Assembly (NCBI GenBank): GCA_963667575.2
Contig: CAXXHY010000058.1
Coordinates: 27,954 to 91,953, forward strand
Source: G963665495 sp963667575
GTDB taxonomy: Bacteria; Desulfobacterota; Desulfovibrionia; Desulfovibrionales; Desulfovibrionaceae
Direction: 5' to 3'
DNA length: 64,000 bases
A program made the translations under genes and the position numbers. This document shows, piece by piece, positions 28,212-36,719 of the stretch; position 1 is the first letter of the stretch, and every line of letters begins with the position of its first letter. The notes below the pieces were generated by a model that worked only from the letters and a program-made list of their open reading frames with translations, did not search any database and was not told the DNA's origin.

Positions 28212-29450
28212 CTATTTGTCAAGCCAGGCGAGCAGGGGGGACACCACCAGCAGCGCGCCCGTGAGCAGCACCAGCCAGGATTGCAGCCCGCGGTATTTGG
28301 CCAGCTCGTCCACTTTGTAGATGAGTGCAACCGGGATGAAACAGCCGATAATGGCGAAAATGGGGCTGCAGACGCAGGTGAAATAGAGGATGGGGGAATT
28401 GACGATGGTGGCTGTCCAGCCGAGGAGGATGATCAGCCCTACGGCTCCGGCGGAAATGCGCCCCATGTTCAGGCTTTCTTTGGGTTTGTTTCCCGCGAAA
28501 AGCTGAATGTACAGCCCCACGCAGGCCTCGTGCAGGCCCAGCAGTACGCCGAAAAAAGACGTGGTCACGGCGCAGATGTCGATGATTACCCCCAGGGCCG
28601 GCACAAGTTTTCCGGGAAAATCGCTGACCATGATGGCCAGGAAAGAGGTGTTGGCCTTGAAGGCGTTGTAGGCTTCCTCGTGGGTGATGGACATGGTGCA
28701 GGAAAAAGCAAAGAAAAACACCACTCCCGCCAGGATGAAAAAGGACCAGTTCATGATGCTCAGAGCCTTTTTCCTGGCGGTTTCGATATCATCGTATTCG
28801 GACCGCGTGAAGATGACCATGGGGCTGAGGGATTGCAGAAACAGGATCGAGGTCATGGCAAAGGGCAGGGTGACTATGGTCTGTGTGAGCAATTTGGAAA
28901 CAGATCCGATGGCCTGAATGTTCCGGACTTCCCATAAGGGGATCATCATGGTTCCCAGCACCACCAGGGAGGAGAGAATAACCACGATGAGGATTTTTGA
29001 AAGGTTGAAGAGCAGGGTTTTGCTCACAAAGGCGATGAACACCAGAAAGGAGATCAGCAGCAGGGCGTAGAGATGGTTTTCGGAGAGCAGCCCGCTGGTC
29101 CAGCCGGCGGCGCGAATGTAGGAGGCGCTGTCGTTGGTGACGGTTTCGCTGTACACGCAGAGCCAGATCAGCAGCATCACAAAGTAGATGATGCCGAGCA
29201 CGGCGCCCCATTTGCTTCCCAGATATTCGCTGATGGTGGCCGGGTAATCAGTGGCCTGGCGTGATTCGATGAGCGTATTGATGAACAGACGCTGAAACTG
29301 GTACAGCGCCGGATAGGCGATGAGTATGGCCAGCAGAAAGGTCCACAAACCGACCAGCCCGGCCTGAATGGGCAGAAAAACAATGCCCGCTCCAATACCC
29401 ATGCCGATGTTTACCGCCACCCATCCCCAGTCCTTGGAATTCAGTTTCAT
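28212..29450 (-). CDS. HAAAP-family amino acid permease, CyuP/SdaC-like
   Basis: A 412-residue transporter with about eleven spans, starting at a conserved-looking GIGAGIVFLPIQAGLVGLW segment typical of the hydroxy/aromatic amino acid permease family (SdaC, TdcC, CyuP). It lies 99 bp downstream of a cysteine desulfidase gene on the same strand. In enterobacteria the same two families form the cyuPA (yhaO-yhaM) pair for L-cysteine uptake and breakdown. L-cysteine or L-serine is therefore the most likely substrate, imported across the inner membrane with a cation. The substrate call rests on gene context. Confidence 0.82.
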   Translation of the reverse strand: MKLNSKDWGWVAVNIGMGIGAGIVFLPIQAGLVGLWTFLLAILIAYPALYQFQRLFINTLIESRQATDYPATISEYLGSKWGAVLGIIYFVMLLIWLCVYSETVTNDSASYIRAAGWTSGLLSENHLYALLLISFLVFIAFVSKTLLFNLSKILIVVILSSLVVLGTMMIPLWEVRNIQAIGSVSKLLTQTIVTLPFAMTSILFLQSLSPMVIFTRSEYDDIETARKKALSIMNWSFFILAGVVFFFAFSCTMSITHEEAYNAFKANTSFLAIMVSDFPGKLVPALGVIIDICAVTTSFFGVLLGLHEACVGLYIQLFAGNKPKESLNMGRISAGAVGLIILLGWTATIVNSPILYFTCVCSPIFAIIGCFIPVALIYKVDELAKYRGLQSWLVLLTGALLVVSPLLAWLDK

Positions 29451-29549
29451 GGACGTTGCCCTGGTTAGAGATCAGAAAATGCACGAAAACGCCACAACCG
29501 GCCTGTTCGATTATTGATGCATCAACAAAATACTGCGGACTGCGCCGCA

Positions 29550-30857
29550 TTATGAGGTCATGATCTTCAGGATAACCTCGTCGGTCTGCTTCATGCCGGA
29601 ACTGGCCAGAACGCCGATGTTGCGTATGGTGGCTTCCTCGTCGTCGCCCACTATGCCGTCGCCGCCGTGCAGATCCTTGTGGTAGCCGGCCAGGGTGGCC
29701 GAATCAAAGGCGGCATAGATGCCCGTGGCGATTTTCATGGCGCAGGAAGGCTTGGCGCCGTCGCAGATCACACCGGACACATTGGCCAGGGTATTGATAA
29801 TGGCGTGGGCCACGTAGGTGAATTCCTCGTTGATCAGAAAGGTGATGGCCCCGCTGACTCCGGCGGCCGCGCACATGGCGCCGCAGTAGGCGGACAAACG
29901 GCCCACCTGGGTTTTGATGTGCACGGTGCAGAGATGCGAGAGAAACAGCGCCCTGATCAGCTGCTCTTCCGAATAGTCGCGCAGCTGGCAGAATTTGATG
30001 ACGGGCAGGGAAGCGGTCATGCCCTGGTTGCCGGAACCGCTGGTGGTCATTACGGGCAAAGGGCAGCCGCTCATGCGGGCGTCGCTGCCGGCCGCGGCGT
30101 AACTGGCGCTGCGGTTGCGCGGATCGTCTCCGTAGACCCCCTGTTCGATGTTCTTGAGGATGCTGCTGCCGATGTTCACGCCGTAGGTGTTCTGCAGGCC
30201 TTCGTCCGCAATGGCGCAGTTTAGTTCGATAACCTGCTGGAACAGCGGACGGATCAGATCCAGGTCGATGTTTTTGGCCAGGTCGTAGATCAGCCGTACG
30301 GAGAGGATGGAGCGGTCTTCCTGTGTGGTGTTGAAGTTCTCCGGACTGAACCCGTGGTCGAGCAGCACCTCGCCGTTCTTGACCACCTTGGTCAGGTTGG
30401 TGTGAAAATACTGGATTTCCACCAATGCGCTTTTGTCGCCGGAAAAAGCTTCGATACGCACGTAGAGTTTGACCGGCGTATCTTCATGGATGATCTCAAA
30501 GGAGGCCTTTTCCAGGTATTTTCTGACCTCTTCCATGTCCTGGCCGGTCACTTCGCTGATGACCATCAGGTCCTTTTTGCAGTCTCCGGCCACAATTCCC
30601 ATGGCCGCGGCGGTCTGAATGCCGACCATGCCGCCGCTGTTGGGCACCACCACGCTCTTGACGTTCTTGATGATGTTGCCGGAAACAAAAATTTTCACCA
30701 GTTCGGGAAGTTCCCCCAGAACTTCCCTGGCCTTGGCAGCCACCAGCGCAATGGCGATGGGTTCCGTACAGCCCTGTGCCGGCACGATTTCCTCATGCAG
30801 AATGCGCAGCACCTTGTCTATGGTGGTGGTATCGGTGTTTTCCGGTTCAGCGTGCAT
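29550..30857 (-). CDS. cyuA: L-cysteine desulfidase, CyuA family ([4Fe-4S])
   Basis: A 435-residue member of the UPF0597/CyuA family, which splits L-cysteine into pyruvate, ammonia and sulfide using an oxygen-sensitive [4Fe-4S] cluster instead of PLP. The N-terminal ligand region QGCTEP (Cys30) and the downstream Cys-rich segments (HLCTVHIK, YCGAMCAAAG, VICDGAKPSCAMKIATG) are all present. The start at 30857 has AGGGGG closely upstream; an upstream ATG (31022) would add 55 low-quality residues. It is followed by a probable cysteine/serine permease. Older annotations call such proteins serine dehydratase alpha-like, so serine deamination remains possible. Confidence 0.85.
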   Translation of the reverse strand: MHAEPENTDTTTIDKVLRILHEEIVPAQGCTEPIAIALVAAKAREVLGELPELVKIFVSGNIIKNVKSVVVPNSGGMVGIQTAAAMGIVAGDCKKDLMVISEVTGQDMEEVRKYLEKASFEIIHEDTPVKLYVRIEAFSGDKSALVEIQYFHTNLTKVVKNGEVLLDHGFSPENFNTTQEDRSILSVRLIYDLAKNIDLDLIRPLFQQVIELNCAIADEGLQNTYGVNIGSSILKNIEQGVYGDDPRNRSASYAAAGSDARMSGCPLPVMTTSGSGNQGMTASLPVIKFCQLRDYSEEQLIRALFLSHLCTVHIKTQVGRLSAYCGAMCAAAGVSGAITFLINEEFTYVAHAIINTLANVSGVICDGAKPSCAMKIATGIYAAFDSATLAGYHKDLHGGDGIVGDDEEATIRNIGVLASSGMKQTDEVILKIMTS

Positions 30858-31273
30858 TGTATTCCCCCTGAAAATTGCGGTTGGTATGGTTGCGGCGATA
30901 ATCGGTTCGTTTGTATGCCTGGAAAATCGACAGGGCTTTTTTCTTTCGCCATGCGAGTTTTTTTCAGAATTGACGGACTGTTCTGTATAATCGTCTATAC
31001 TCCAGGCCAAATGGGTTGGCAAGGAGGAGCGTTGTTTCCATATGACTACGGAAGGTTATTGTCCGCTCGCCCGGAGTGAGGCTTGTTGCTTGAACAACGT
31101 TCGGACAGCATTGCAAGTACCCTGTTTTAAGATGAAAAAAATGCAATTGACTCGAAGCAGGCCTTGGCGGTGGGAAAAACAGTGGTTATATTGCTTTTTT
31201 AGCAACCCCCAGGCTTGCGGCGGGGGGCTTTTCATGGAATATTGCTGCAAGCAAGCTCAAGGAGTGATGGGAT
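30858..31273. other. Divergent control region, possible terminator-like hairpin
   Basis: This region separates the minus-strand cysteine desulfidase gene from the plus-strand EF-hand gene. A GC-rich hairpin, CCCCC (31206-31210) with GGGGG (31222-31226) and TTTT soon after, lies 45 bp before the EF-hand start. It could be an attenuator or the terminator of a small upstream transcript. No tRNA or known riboswitch pattern was recognised. Confidence 0.45.
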
Positions 31274-31702
31274 ATGCGCGTTATCATTTTGACATCTTTG
31301 CTTATTCTGCTGACAGCCGCCATGGTTTCCGGTGGCGAGAAACAGACGGCTGCTTTTGATTCTCTGGATTCGGACAAAGACGGGCAGATCAGTAAACAGG
31401 AATTCGATACGTATCATGCCGGAAGTTCGGCGGCAGAAGCCGTCGCCTTTACCAAGGATGACGACCAGGACCACGACGGCATCATCTCTTTGCAGGAATT
31501 TGCCAAAAAATGGAAAGCCAGCGGCGCCGACGCCGTGGTTTTCAATTTCAACGATATCGATATCAACCATGACGGCGTGGTTACCTGGAAGGAACTGGAA
31601 CTGCAGTATCCCGGAAGCATGCGCGCCGGCTTCAACTCTGCCGACACCAATCACAATGGTTCCATGAGCCGCAAGGAATCCCTCGTCCTGTTTCGATTTT
31701 AA
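31274..31702 (+). CDS. Exported EF-hand calcium-binding protein
   Basis: A 142-residue precursor with a signal peptide (about 1-20) and four EF-hand loops: DSDKDGQISKQE (31-42), DQDHDGIISLQE, DINHDGVVTWKE and DTNHNGSMSRKE. All four keep Asp at loop position 1, Gly at 6 and a carboxylate at or near 12, so calcium binding is likely. It should be periplasmic or secreted. Bacterial calmodulin-like proteins of this size are poorly characterised. A strong terminator follows 5 bp after the stop. The next gene is 46 bp on and probably separately transcribed. Confidence 0.88.
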   Translation: MRVIILTSLLILLTAAMVSGGEKQTAAFDSLDSDKDGQISKQEFDTYHAGSSAAEAVAFTKDDDQDHDGIISLQEFAKKWKASGADAVVFNFNDIDINHDGVVTWKELELQYPGSMRAGFNSADTNHNGSMSRKESLVLFRF

Positions 31703-31707
31703 CTGGT

Positions 31708-31738
31708 CCGGCGGAGTATCTGCTCCGCCGGTCTTTTT
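31708..31738 (+). terminator. Rho-independent terminator after the EF-hand gene
   Basis: A 9-bp perfect stem CCGGCGGAG/CTCCGCCGG (31708-31716 with 31723-31731), 6-base loop, followed by TCTTTTT. Confidence 0.92.
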
Positions 31739-31747
31739 CTGATCACA

Positions 31748-33121
31748 ATGCCTCAACATTTGCTTCCCCCATGGCCGACCATTCCGTGGTCGGTTCCGGC
31801 GGATTGCGCGGATGGCCCCAGAGTGCTGGGCATCAATCCGTGGATTTACGATTTCGCCGCCTACAACCTCTGGCAGCGTCCCGTGGGACTGCTCTCCTGT
31901 CTGGAAACACTGCGCAACAGTGGCTGTGCGGTCGCTTTGCTGGATTGCCTGGACCCTACCTGGAACGATGTCCATTGGCGCAAGATCAAGGCCAACGGTA
32001 CGGGCAATTTTCCAAAGACCAGGTTGCCGCTGCCCGGTGCGCTGAGCCATGAACCCCGGCAGTTCAGCCGCTACGGACTTGCTTATGAGGCCGTGGCCGG
32101 AGCGCTCCAACGTCTGGAGCCCGAGCCGGATGTGGTGCTGGTCACCTGCCAGATGACCTATTGGTATCCTGGAGCCGTAACTGCCATGCGCCTGGCGCGT
32201 CAGGTCTTCCCGAATGCTCGGCTGGTTCTGGGCGGCGCGTACGCGACCTTGTGCCGGGAACATGCCGAGGGGTTCGGTCTGGCGGATCTTGTGGTGCAGG
32301 GGCCTTTCGAATCTCTGGAAAATTGGCAAAATTTTTGGGGGCTTTTGGGTGTCTCTGCCAGGCCTGTTCCTGAAAATTCCGGATTCGGCCTGGCGCTGGA
32401 TTTGTACCCGTCGCCAGAGTACGCGCCCATTCTGGGATCCAGAGGCTGCCCTTTTCATTGCGCCTATTGCGCCAGCCACGAACTGTATGATCATTTCGTC
32501 ACCAAACCCGTCGAACTGACCTGGTCCGAGATGCGACACGAACTGGACAAGGGAGTCCGGGATTTCGCTTTTTTTGACGATGCCGTACTGGTGCAGCCGG
32601 AAAAATGGCTGCAGCCGCTGCTGGAGCGGATCATTGCCACGGGGTTGCCTGTACGGCTGCATACGCCCAATGCGTTGCACATCCGTTTGCTGACCCCGGA
32701 AATATGCCGTCTGCTTTACAGGGCGGGGTTGAGCACCATCCGCCTGGGGCTCGAGACCACGACTTTTTCGGACAGGCTGGATTGCAAACTTACCCGTGAG
32801 CAATGGCGGCAAGGTCTGGAAAATATGTTCAATGCGGGTTTTCAAGCCGAGCAAATAGGCGTATATGTTTTATTCGGTTTACCCGGTCAAAGATTCGAAG
32901 AACTGAGTCAGACTCTTGCCGCAGTGCGTTCCCTCGGCTTGACGCCATATATTTCGCATTATACGCCTATTCCAGGCAGCAGGCTTTTTGAAGAAGCTCA
33001 AGCACATTCGCCGTATCCATTGGGGGAGGAACCGTTGTACCAGAATAATTCCATATGGCCGTGTGTTCCCGGCGGCTTTTCTTGGGAGAAACGTTCGGAA
33101 ATTTCCCGGATGCTCAAGTAG
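31748..33121 (+). CDS. B12-binding-type radical SAM protein
   Basis: A 457-residue protein. Residues about 20-200 look like a cobalamin-binding Rossmann domain (PDVVLVTCQMTYWYPG, VLGGAYATL). A radical SAM TIM-barrel core follows, with the cluster motif C234-x3-C238-x2-C241 and later LGLETTTFSDRLD and VLFGLPGQRFEE segments, as in MiaB/Elp3-like and BchE-like proteins. It should cleave SAM and probably catalyses a methyl transfer or rearrangement on an unknown substrate. A second radical SAM gene begins 8 bp after its stop, suggesting one operon. I cannot tie it to a named pathway. Confidence 0.85.
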   Translation: MPQHLLPPWPTIPWSVPADCADGPRVLGINPWIYDFAAYNLWQRPVGLLSCLETLRNSGCAVALLDCLDPTWNDVHWRKIKANGTGNFPKTRLPLPGALSHEPRQFSRYGLAYEAVAGALQRLEPEPDVVLVTCQMTYWYPGAVTAMRLARQVFPNARLVLGGAYATLCREHAEGFGLADLVVQGPFESLENWQNFWGLLGVSARPVPENSGFGLALDLYPSPEYAPILGSRGCPFHCAYCASHELYDHFVTKPVELTWSEMRHELDKGVRDFAFFDDAVLVQPEKWLQPLLERIIATGLPVRLHTPNALHIRLLTPEICRLLYRAGLSTIRLGLETTTFSDRLDCKLTREQWRQGLENMFNAGFQAEQIGVYVLFGLPGQRFEELSQTLAAVRSLGLTPYISHYTPIPGSRLFEEAQAHSPYPLGEEPLYQNNSIWPCVPGGFSWEKRSEISRMLK

Positions 33122-33129
33122 GCTTTAAC

Positions 33130-34080
33130 ATGCCTCGTTATCTTGAGCTGCACGCATCCGGTAAATTGCAAAAACGCGCGCGTACGGCCCTGGCGAGTCT
33201 GGCTTTCTGCGGCCTGTGCCCGCGATCCTGCGGCGTCAACAGGCTGGAAGGCGAATTGGGACAATGCCAGACCGGCCGGTTTGCCCGTGTTGCATCCTAT
33301 AACCTGCACTTTGGCGAAGAAGGACCTCTGGTGGGGGCTGGAGGGTCCGGTACTATTTTTTTTGCCGGGTGCAATCTTAACTGCGTCTTTTGCCAGAACC
33401 ACGACATCAGCCACAAGCCCGCGGACAGCACCGAAGTGCACCCCGAGCAACTGGCCTGGATGATGATCGAGCTGCAGAAGCAGGGGGCGCACAACATCAA
33501 TCTTGTGACCCCTTCGCATGTGGTGCCCCAGATTCTGGAGGCGCTCCCGCTGGCCATAGAGCAGGGGCTCAAACTGCCCATCGTGTTCAACACCAGCGCC
33601 TATGACAATGTGCCCACTCTGAAATTGCTGGACGGCGTGGTGGATATCTATATGCCCGACGTGAAGTTTTGGGACAGCACCCCCGGGGATACGTACTGCC
33701 AGGGGGCCGCGGATTATCCCGAATGCGCCAGAGAAGCCGTGCGCGAGATGCACCGCCAGGTGGGGGATCTGAAGCTGGAAAGCCATGGCATGGCCGTGCG
33801 GGGATTGCTCGTACGCCATCTGCTCATGCCTTCCGGACTGGGGGGTACGGCCAAGTGGCTGCAGTTCCTGGCCAAGGAGATCTCCGCCAATACCTATGTC
33901 AATATCATGGACCAGTTCCGGCCCTGTGGTGATGCGGGCAAATTCCCCGAATTGAACAGGCCGCTGGCCCCCGACGCTTATGAGGCCGCCCTGGAAATGG
34001 CCCGGCAGGCCGGTCTGACCCGTCTCGAAGACAGGGAAGAACGCATGCAGGTGTTCTTTCGCTCCCTCTTTGGTCAATAA
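33130..34080 (+). CDS. Radical SAM activating enzyme-like protein (PflX/AmmeMemoRadiSam-related)
   Basis: A 316-residue radical SAM protein related to pyruvate formate-lyase activating enzymes. The N-terminus has the extra Cys set typical of the PflX-like subgroup (C27, C30, C34, then C46 in a G-x-x-G-x-C context). The SAM cluster motif is C81-x3-C85-x2-C88 (CNLNCVFC). A GGSGTIFFAG lead-in and a VFNTSAYDN segment also match. The start at 33130 is preferred because the longer frame (from 33055) overlaps the upstream gene. No glycyl-radical partner is seen nearby, so the true target may be elsewhere or the reaction different. Confidence 0.85.
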   Translation: MPRYLELHASGKLQKRARTALASLAFCGLCPRSCGVNRLEGELGQCQTGRFARVASYNLHFGEEGPLVGAGGSGTIFFAGCNLNCVFCQNHDISHKPADSTEVHPEQLAWMMIELQKQGAHNINLVTPSHVVPQILEALPLAIEQGLKLPIVFNTSAYDNVPTLKLLDGVVDIYMPDVKFWDSTPGDTYCQGAADYPECAREAVREMHRQVGDLKLESHGMAVRGLLVRHLLMPSGLGGTAKWLQFLAKEISANTYVNIMDQFRPCGDAGKFPELNRPLAPDAYEAALEMARQAGLTRLEDREERMQVFFRSLFGQ

Positions 34081-34124
34081 GATCCATCGACTTTTTTTCG
34101 TCAAAAGGCTACGTTTTTGTCTTG

Positions 34125-34185
34125 AGCTTCATTTATGGTAATGTTTTATACAATAATGTATAAAATAATTGTCATAAATGAAGCT
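34125..34185. repeat. Nested inverted repeat upstream of glnA
   Basis: Outer arms of 13 bp match perfectly: AGCTTCATTTATG (34125-34137) with CATAAATGAAGCT (34173-34185). Inside lies a second perfect 8-bp repeat, TTTTATAC (34144-34151) with GTATAAAA (34158-34165). It could be a cruciform or large operator, the 3' structure of the radical SAM transcript, or both. It lies 85-145 bp upstream of a sigma-54-like promoter, where enhancer sites are usually found. Confidence 0.85.
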
Positions 34186-34269
34186 ATTTTACAAAAAAGT
34201 ATAATATAGCTTTTTTTCTCAGGTCTCGGGTTTCCTGTAAGCTCGTGATCTGCTATTGGAAGAGATAAC

Positions 34270-34285
34270 TGGCCCGAAAGTTGTA
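34270..34285 (+). promoter_or_regulatory. Candidate sigma-54 promoter of glnA
   Basis: TGGCCCGAAAGTTGTA matches the -24/-12 consensus TGGCACG-N4-TTGCA at all but two fixed positions. The -24 GG is intact, but the -12 GC is GT, which should weaken it. The expected start of transcription is near 34297, giving a leader of about 53 bases before the glnA ATG. A sigma-54 promoter would fit nitrogen control of glutamine synthetase. Confidence 0.5.
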
Positions 34286-34349
34286 ACAAGGGGCTATGAA
34301 AAGCGGACTTTTTTCCGGAACTGCATAGTCAAAAACTTGGAGGAAATGT

Positions 34350-35693
34350 ATGGACATCCCTGTTTTCAATTGCAAAAATGCAGACGATGTGCTCAAGGCA
34401 GTCAAAGAGTACAATATCAGCTTTATCCAGTTCTGGTTTGTCGACATCCTGGGCACCCTGAAGAGTTTCCAGATCACTCCGGACGAACTTGAGGCCGCCT
34501 TTGACGAAGGGATGGGGTTTGACGGCTCCTCCATCCTCGGGTTCACGCGCATCCAGGAAAGCGACATGGTGGCCTACCCGGATGCCACAACCTTTCAGAT
34601 CTGTTCCTGGCGTCCGTCCGATCGTCCGGTCGCCCGTGTATTTTGCGACATTTGCACCCCCGACGGTACGCCGTACGAGGGCGACAGCCGGTATATTCTC
34701 AAGAAAACCCTCGAGAAGGCAGCGGAAAAGGGCTACACCTATTTTGTGGGCCCCGAGCTTGAGTTCTTTTTGTTCGCCTCGCCCAAATGCCCGGAAACCC
34801 TGGACGCGGGCGGCTATTTTGACGCACCGCCCCTGGATCTGGCCAATGACGTCCGCCGCGACATCATTTTCAACCTCCAGAAAATGGGCATTCAGGTCGA
34901 ATACAGCCACCATGAAGTGGCTCCCAGCCAGCACGAAATCGACCTGCGCTATCAGGAAGGCTTGACCATGGCCGATGTGGCCATGACCTACAAGGTCGTG
35001 GTCAAGGAAGTGGCCCGCAAGCACGGCTGCTACGCCAGCTTCATGCCCAAGCCCCTGTTCGGAGAGAACGGCTCGGGCATGCACGTACACCAGAGCCTGT
35101 TCAAAAACGGCAAGAACTCTTTCTTTGATCCCGCGGATCCCAACCACCTCAGCGGTGAAGCCAAATCCTACATTGCGGCCCTGCTCAAACATGCCAGCGA
35201 ATTCGTCTGCGTGACCAACCAGTGGGTCAATTCCTACAAACGGCTGGTGCCCGGATACGAAGCTCCGGTGTACATTGCCTGGGCGCAGCGCAACCGTTCG
35301 GCCCTGATCCGGGTGCCCATGTATAAACCCGGCAAGGAAGCCGCCACCCGTATCGAACTGCGTTGTCCGGACCCGGCCGCCAACCCCTACCTGGCGTTCG
35401 CCGTCATGCTCGGCGTGGGGCTGGAAGGCATAGAAAAGGGCTACCAGATCAGCCCGGCCGTGGAAGACAACATCTTTGCCATGACCGACGCGGAAATGGC
35501 CAACCGCGGCATCGACGCCCTGCCCGGCAGCCTGTACGAGGCCGCCATGGCCCTGGACAAGAGTCCGCTGGTCAAGTCCATCCTGGGCGAGCATATCCAC
35601 GCCAACCTGGTGGGCAACAAGATGATCGAATGGGACGAATACAGAACCCATGTTTCTGAATACGAAATCGAAAAATATCTGCCTATTTTGTAA
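34350..35693 (+). CDS. glnA: Glutamine synthetase type I
   Basis: A 447-residue GS-I of the shorter alpha-like length. It makes glutamine from glutamate, ammonia and ATP as a cytoplasmic dodecamer. Family landmarks are in order: MGFDGSSILGF (the Asp latch region), GPELEFFLF, VEYSHHEVAPSQHEID, NGSGMHVHQSL, RNRSALIRVP and RIELRCPDPAANPYL. The adenylylation Tyr segment of longer beta-type enzymes is not obvious, so control may be by feedback or transcription. GGAGG lies 6 bases before the ATG. A candidate sigma-54 promoter and an inverted repeat precede it, and a terminator follows at once. Confidence 0.97.
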   Translation: MDIPVFNCKNADDVLKAVKEYNISFIQFWFVDILGTLKSFQITPDELEAAFDEGMGFDGSSILGFTRIQESDMVAYPDATTFQICSWRPSDRPVARVFCDICTPDGTPYEGDSRYILKKTLEKAAEKGYTYFVGPELEFFLFASPKCPETLDAGGYFDAPPLDLANDVRRDIIFNLQKMGIQVEYSHHEVAPSQHEIDLRYQEGLTMADVAMTYKVVVKEVARKHGCYASFMPKPLFGENGSGMHVHQSLFKNGKNSFFDPADPNHLSGEAKSYIAALLKHASEFVCVTNQWVNSYKRLVPGYEAPVYIAWAQRNRSALIRVPMYKPGKEAATRIELRCPDPAANPYLAFAVMLGVGLEGIEKGYQISPAVEDNIFAMTDAEMANRGIDALPGSLYEAAMALDKSPLVKSILGEHIHANLVGNKMIEWDEYRTHVSEYEIEKYLPIL

Positions 35694-35717
35694 GCCTCCG
35701 GCTTGTTTGTCTCCTTT

Positions 35718-35746
35718 AAAAGGCCTCCGTTCGGGGGCCTTTTTTT
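35718..35746 (+). terminator. Rho-independent terminator of glnA
   Basis: Stem AAAAGGCCTCCG (35718-35729) against the GGGGGCCTTTT side from 35733, followed by a T7 run. Its T-tract runs into the stop codon of the convergent minus-strand gene at 35745-35747. Confidence 0.9.
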
Positions 35747-36719
35747 AATAAATTTTCGTTTCAGTACGCACACACTTATAACTTGCAACTTCATTTTTCA
35801 CTTCATTGAGCAACTTCTTGAAACATTTTTTTGGAATGTTAAATTCTTTCATACGGTTTGCACATTGTTGCACGGACATGCCTTCCATGAATGAATAATA
35901 CACTAGCCGTATCATGCTATACATATAGCTGTTGAATTCTTTTTTTGAAAATTGTTCCAAGGTCAATCCTTCTTTTTGAGCGATTTCCCGCAGCCATGAA
36001 AGTTCTTTATTATAGCACTCCAGGTAGATCTTTTTGAATTCACCGGGATTTGTCGCGCGCCAGGTGCCATCAGCATAGGTCAAATAGTGTGTTGCATTAA
36101 CCGTACAGCCTGTACATCCTAAGGTAATCTCCGGACATACATCCCCGAGATATACATTTCGGACTGGATTGTAATTGGCAAGTAACTTCTCAGAGTCATT
36201 CATTAATATAGTGTTCAAAGGGTGGATATTTATGAGCCAGTATGTAAATACTGACAATTTCCCCTTATGGGTTGTAAGAGATATGATTCGTCGTAATAAA
36301 CGTTCTCCCTGGTCAGCTACAAGAAAAGACAAAGTAGTCATTCCATCTTCAGGGAAGTTCTTAGCGATTGCTACTTCCTTATAAAAGTCTTCAGGTTTAT
36401 CAACATTGATAAGCCATCTGTAATCATCTGAAATATTGTAGGATAATATATTTTTACCTTTATAATCTATAATAACGCATTCTTCTGGTTCAGTTGCGGC
36501 ATAGAATGGAACCTCGGGATCTTTCATGTGAATATGGGCCCCATAAAAATAAATCCCGTTCTCTACAACAGCAACATGTGGATCATTTGTTGATGCAAGA
36601 TACTCTGTTAGAGGCATTGCATTTGAATATGTTATATCAGTAAAACTAAGCATCAGAATCAGGAAGAGAAAAGTACGGTTTGGTAAAATAAATAGGATAA
36701 TGCGACTGTTAAAAAGCAT
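35745..36719 (-). CDS. AT-rich orphan exported protein, unknown function
   Basis: A 324-residue protein that I do not recognise. It starts with a hydrophobic segment (about 8-30, ending SNA) that fits a signal peptide. The mature part is mixed alpha/beta with seven Cys, three of them close together in VCPEITLGCTGCTVN, suggesting disulfides in the periplasm. The C-terminal third (about 225-320) is helical and charged, with a QQCANRMKEFNIPKKCFKKLL segment that could be a small helical bundle. Its DNA is much more AT-rich than glnA and fba on either side, a sign of acquisition. It is monocistronic, with a GAGGAGG-like ribosome site just upstream. Confidence 0.7.
   Translation of the reverse strand: MLFNSRIILFILPNRTFLFLILMLSFTDITYSNAMPLTEYLASTNDPHVAVVENGIYFYGAHIHMKDPEVPFYAATEPEECVIIDYKGKNILSYNISDDYRWLINVDKPEDFYKEVAIAKNFPEDGMTTLSFLVADQGERLLRRIISLTTHKGKLSVFTYWLINIHPLNTILMNDSEKLLANYNPVRNVYLGDVCPEITLGCTGCTVNATHYLTYADGTWRATNPGEFKKIYLECYNKELSWLREIAQKEGLTLEQFSKKEFNSYMYSMIRLVYYSFMEGMSVQQCANRMKEFNIPKKCFKKLLNEVKNEVASYKCVRTETKIY

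Noticed and set aside
31232..32854. 540-codon minus-strand open frame
   Set aside because: Antisense to the EF-hand gene and the first radical SAM gene, both with clear motifs.
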